Notes under the pieces: generated by a model
What the model was told of the DNA's origin: nothing
What the model saw: the letters and a program-made list of their open reading frames with translations, nothing else
Databases searched by the model: none
DNA from: Paramacrobiotus richtersi
Taxonomy: Eukaryota; Tardigrada; Eutardigrada; Parachela; Macrobiotidae
Reading direction: 5' to 3'
Assembly: GCA_034698045.1 (NCBI GenBank)
Contig: JAQGAU010000165.1
Coordinates: 1-36,675, forward strand
DNA length: 36,675 nucleotides
Made by a program: the position numbers and the translations under genes
Shown here: positions 34,778-36,675 of the stretch, one piece after another
Layout of the letters: each line of letters starts with the position of its first letter
How positions within the stretch are numbered: the first letter of the stretch is position 1

Positions 34778-36100
34778 TTGTCTTCTTCCAGAATTATACT
34801 AAACTTCAACGAGCGTTATGCTACATATGTATTTCCCAGAGTACATGATTCTGTGATTCTTGATCCGTTGATCGATTGATGATTTTCGAAGCTATGCGTC
34901 TGTGATGTAATTCGCGTGGCGTTCTGCCTTGATGTGTGGTTCTTTTTTGGTTCTCTGTTTTTCCTTCGATACTGGTGGATTTATTTGCTGTCGATACCCA
35001 CTGTTATGTTCATATTCTTGTAATTTGCCTTTGTTGTTTATTTGTTGTCATTTTTCTCGTAATTTAAATCCGTTTTCTGATTTCCAGTAGCTTTGGAGTG
35101 AACCTGTTGACGAAGAGTTTGATATCATACTTTTACAGCTGTAGGTATACTTCTGTTAACGTTATTACTAGTACCTGTTGGCTATAGTTTCGAACTTCAG
35201 TACTATGCTGTTTGTTTTAATACCAGTGGCTCGCGTTCGATATGTGCACTGCTGTATTTTTGCAGTTTCAGGTTATCAGCTGTTAGTACTAGTACGACTT
35301 AGCAGTGCTAAGAAAACCGGATGTTGTTATATTTTGCCAGCCCGGTGTGATCTTTCCGGTCATTCCCTGAGGCATGCTATCAGCTAGTATTTCACTTCTC
35401 CCGTGCTTTGGCAGTTGATTTCAGTGGTCCATAATCATATAACACAAACTACATTACCTGGCCGCTTCTGTTTCATTTGGCCATGAATCTTTTGATTTAA
35501 AGTTCCAAGCCAAGGGCTGAATCAGTTATAACCGACAATCATCCACTTTTATAACGCAAATATGTTACATGTACCTGATGTTTTATTCGTATGCATTACT
35601 AGCCTTTAATTTAAGTACATGTTTTACATTGAACAAAAACTGGAAAATATTTCCGACTTCATACAAAACTGCAAGATAAAATGTAGTTTTCCTCTCAAAC
35701 GTCTGCTGCGGAAACAAATAATACAACTCTGTTGTTAATTACTGGCAAAAAGTATAGCAAGCTGGATGGTACCGAAAAGTTTGATTTAATTATTTATTAG
35801 ACTGTGATACCTTTCATGCGCAAACTGTTTAACACGCCATCCCAAAAAGCACGAAAAGACGAACTGAAATGTTTACCCAATATCAGCCGAAAAGAAATGT
35901 ATGCTGCCAGAAGATTATCAGCGCATAGTACGTTGCGTGTTGTTGTTTCCGCGACAGTTCAATTCTGTTGCAGATTATTATCAGAAACGTGAGTCACATA
36001 CTCAAAAAACCAACTGCCACCTAGCGCCGTACCTGCATTACTAACAGCCGCTTCCGAAAAAAACTGCACTGGTGCATTCTCCAACGACAGGTGAAACTGG
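34778..36100. other. Intergenic, no gene
   Basis: Long non-coding stretch after the SMYD gene. Short frames (for example near 35804-35992) have no homologous look, and the region lacks exon-like GT/AG pairs around protein-like sequence. No TEP relic was seen here. Confidence 0.5.
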
Positions 36101-36108
36101 TATATAAG
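36101..36108 (+). promoter_or_regulatory. TATA box of MNNL-like copy D
   Basis: TATATAAG followed by CACAC, 88 bp upstream of the copy D start codon. It supports initiation at 36196 rather than the in-frame ATG at 36091, which lies upstream of the TATA box. Confidence 0.6.
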
Positions 36109-36195
36109 CACACAGAGTGCGCACACTGCAAACCATTCAGTGCAAAAGCAGCTGCTTGCAGTTTTTTGCTCTCTGAGACTACAGATTGCCGGAAA

Positions 36196-36675
36196 ATGTC
36201 GGCTATCATCAGTACTATTGGAATTCTGGCGTTATGCCCGCTTCTGTTGGCCATTCCTGGACCCTGGGATTTACTGCAGGATTCCTTTGATCTGAAGAAT
36301 ACCAAAGTTTCTGGCTTTTTCCGCATTGAGGCACTGATCCTCAACTTCCAGAACCCTCGAGGAACCACGAGAAAATGGATGCCTTGTGATTTGGTTGGTG
36401 GAAAGTGCGATCCCAAAATCTCAGTGGCCATTGACTAGTAAGTGATCAGAATGGCTCGAATTGTGTAGAAAATGATAAAATAATCCTAACTACCAGGTAT
36501 AGTCTACTAGTCTACCAGTATTCCGTTAGACAGATAAATCTGATATTGAATACCGGTGTTACGTTCACTGTGGACTATAATCCGCACAAAAGATTGTATT
36601 CGATTTTGCAATATTTTTCTGTCCTTCAGCCATACGCCCAACTACGATTTCGGCAAAGATTCCGTTCCCTACGAC
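36196..36675 (+). CDS. Secreted MNNL/C2-like protein, copy D, 3'-partial
   Basis: Exon 1 is 36196..36437, exon 2 is 36630..36675 and runs off the window. The phase at the junction (TA|C, Tyr) is the same as in copies A and B. The signal peptide ends LLLA and is followed by IPGPWDLLQDSFDLKNTKV. FFRIEALILNFQNPRGTTRK and MPCDLVGGKCDP follow, then TPNYDFGKDSVPY in exon 2. Copy D is closer to B than to A. The remaining exons should lie just beyond the window. The coding call is firm; the domain assignment carries the same doubt as for copies A and B. Confidence 0.88.

Noticed and set aside
35804..35992. 62-residue plus-strand frame before copy D
   Set aside because: Has a start codon but no signal peptide, domain or similarity to neighbours; most likely chance.
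36091..36195. Upstream in-frame ATG extension of copy D
   Set aside because: A TATA box lies at 36101 and a signal peptide begins at the ATG at 36196, as in copies A and B; the extension would bury the signal peptide.
1..36675. CRISPR arrays, operons, tRNA or rRNA genes
   Set aside because: The window is spliced eukaryotic DNA; no regularly spaced direct repeats, cloverleaf-like or rRNA-like sequence was recognised by eye. A tRNAscan or Infernal run would settle the RNA question.

Overview
Ecdysozoan-type nuclear DNA from a small, compact animal genome. The evidence is GT-AG introns (many of 55-150 bp), a chitin-binding type-2 domain, an arthropod-style troponin T with a long acidic C-terminal tail, an invertebrate receptor guanylyl cyclase and a thioester-protein (TEP/A2M) gene. 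Tardigrade is my best guess for the phylum, but this is an inference and other panarthropods are not excluded. Every confident gene reads on the + strand. Exon borders were placed by hand from splice consensus, phase continuity and family alignment, with no transcript support.

Layout: (1) 1-1231, the 3' part of a chitin-binding protein gene. (2) 2423-5554, troponin T in 13 coding exons, seven of them small symmetric cassettes. (3) 6214-7034, a non-autonomous DNA transposon (MITE) with 17-bp inverted ends and TAA target duplications. (4) 7412-8847, copy A of a family of small secreted proteins that resemble the N-terminal (MNNL/C2) domain of Notch ligands but have no DSL or EGF repeats. (5) 9293-11097, an unidentified cysteine-rich secreted or type I membrane protein. 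(6) 11287-17974, a 20-exon receptor guanylyl cyclase with an altered metal-binding residue. (7) 18295-18452, a TEP-like relic exon. (8) 18849-20225, MNNL-like copy B. (9) 21100-21345, a relic of the TEP promoter and first exon. (10) 21705-22159, MNNL-like pseudogene C. (11) 22860-23763, possible minus-strand exons or retro-relic. (12) 24209-31786, a TEP/A2M-type gene that stops before the thioester domain and carries a 606-bp foldback element in an intron. (13) 32425-34777, a SMYD (SET+MYND) protein with degraded SET catalytic motifs. (14) 36196-end, MNNL-like copy D, cut by the window edge.

The most interesting structure is the interleaving of the MNNL-like secreted family with TEP sequence. 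At least three intact or near-intact MNNL-like genes, one MNNL-like pseudogene, one TEP gene and two TEP relics lie in about 30 kb. The middle of the window (18-24 kb) has therefore been duplicated and has decayed repeatedly. The three MNNL-like genes share exon phases, Cys positions, a post-signal AIPG-W/F-DL motif and a similar TATA-proximal promoter.
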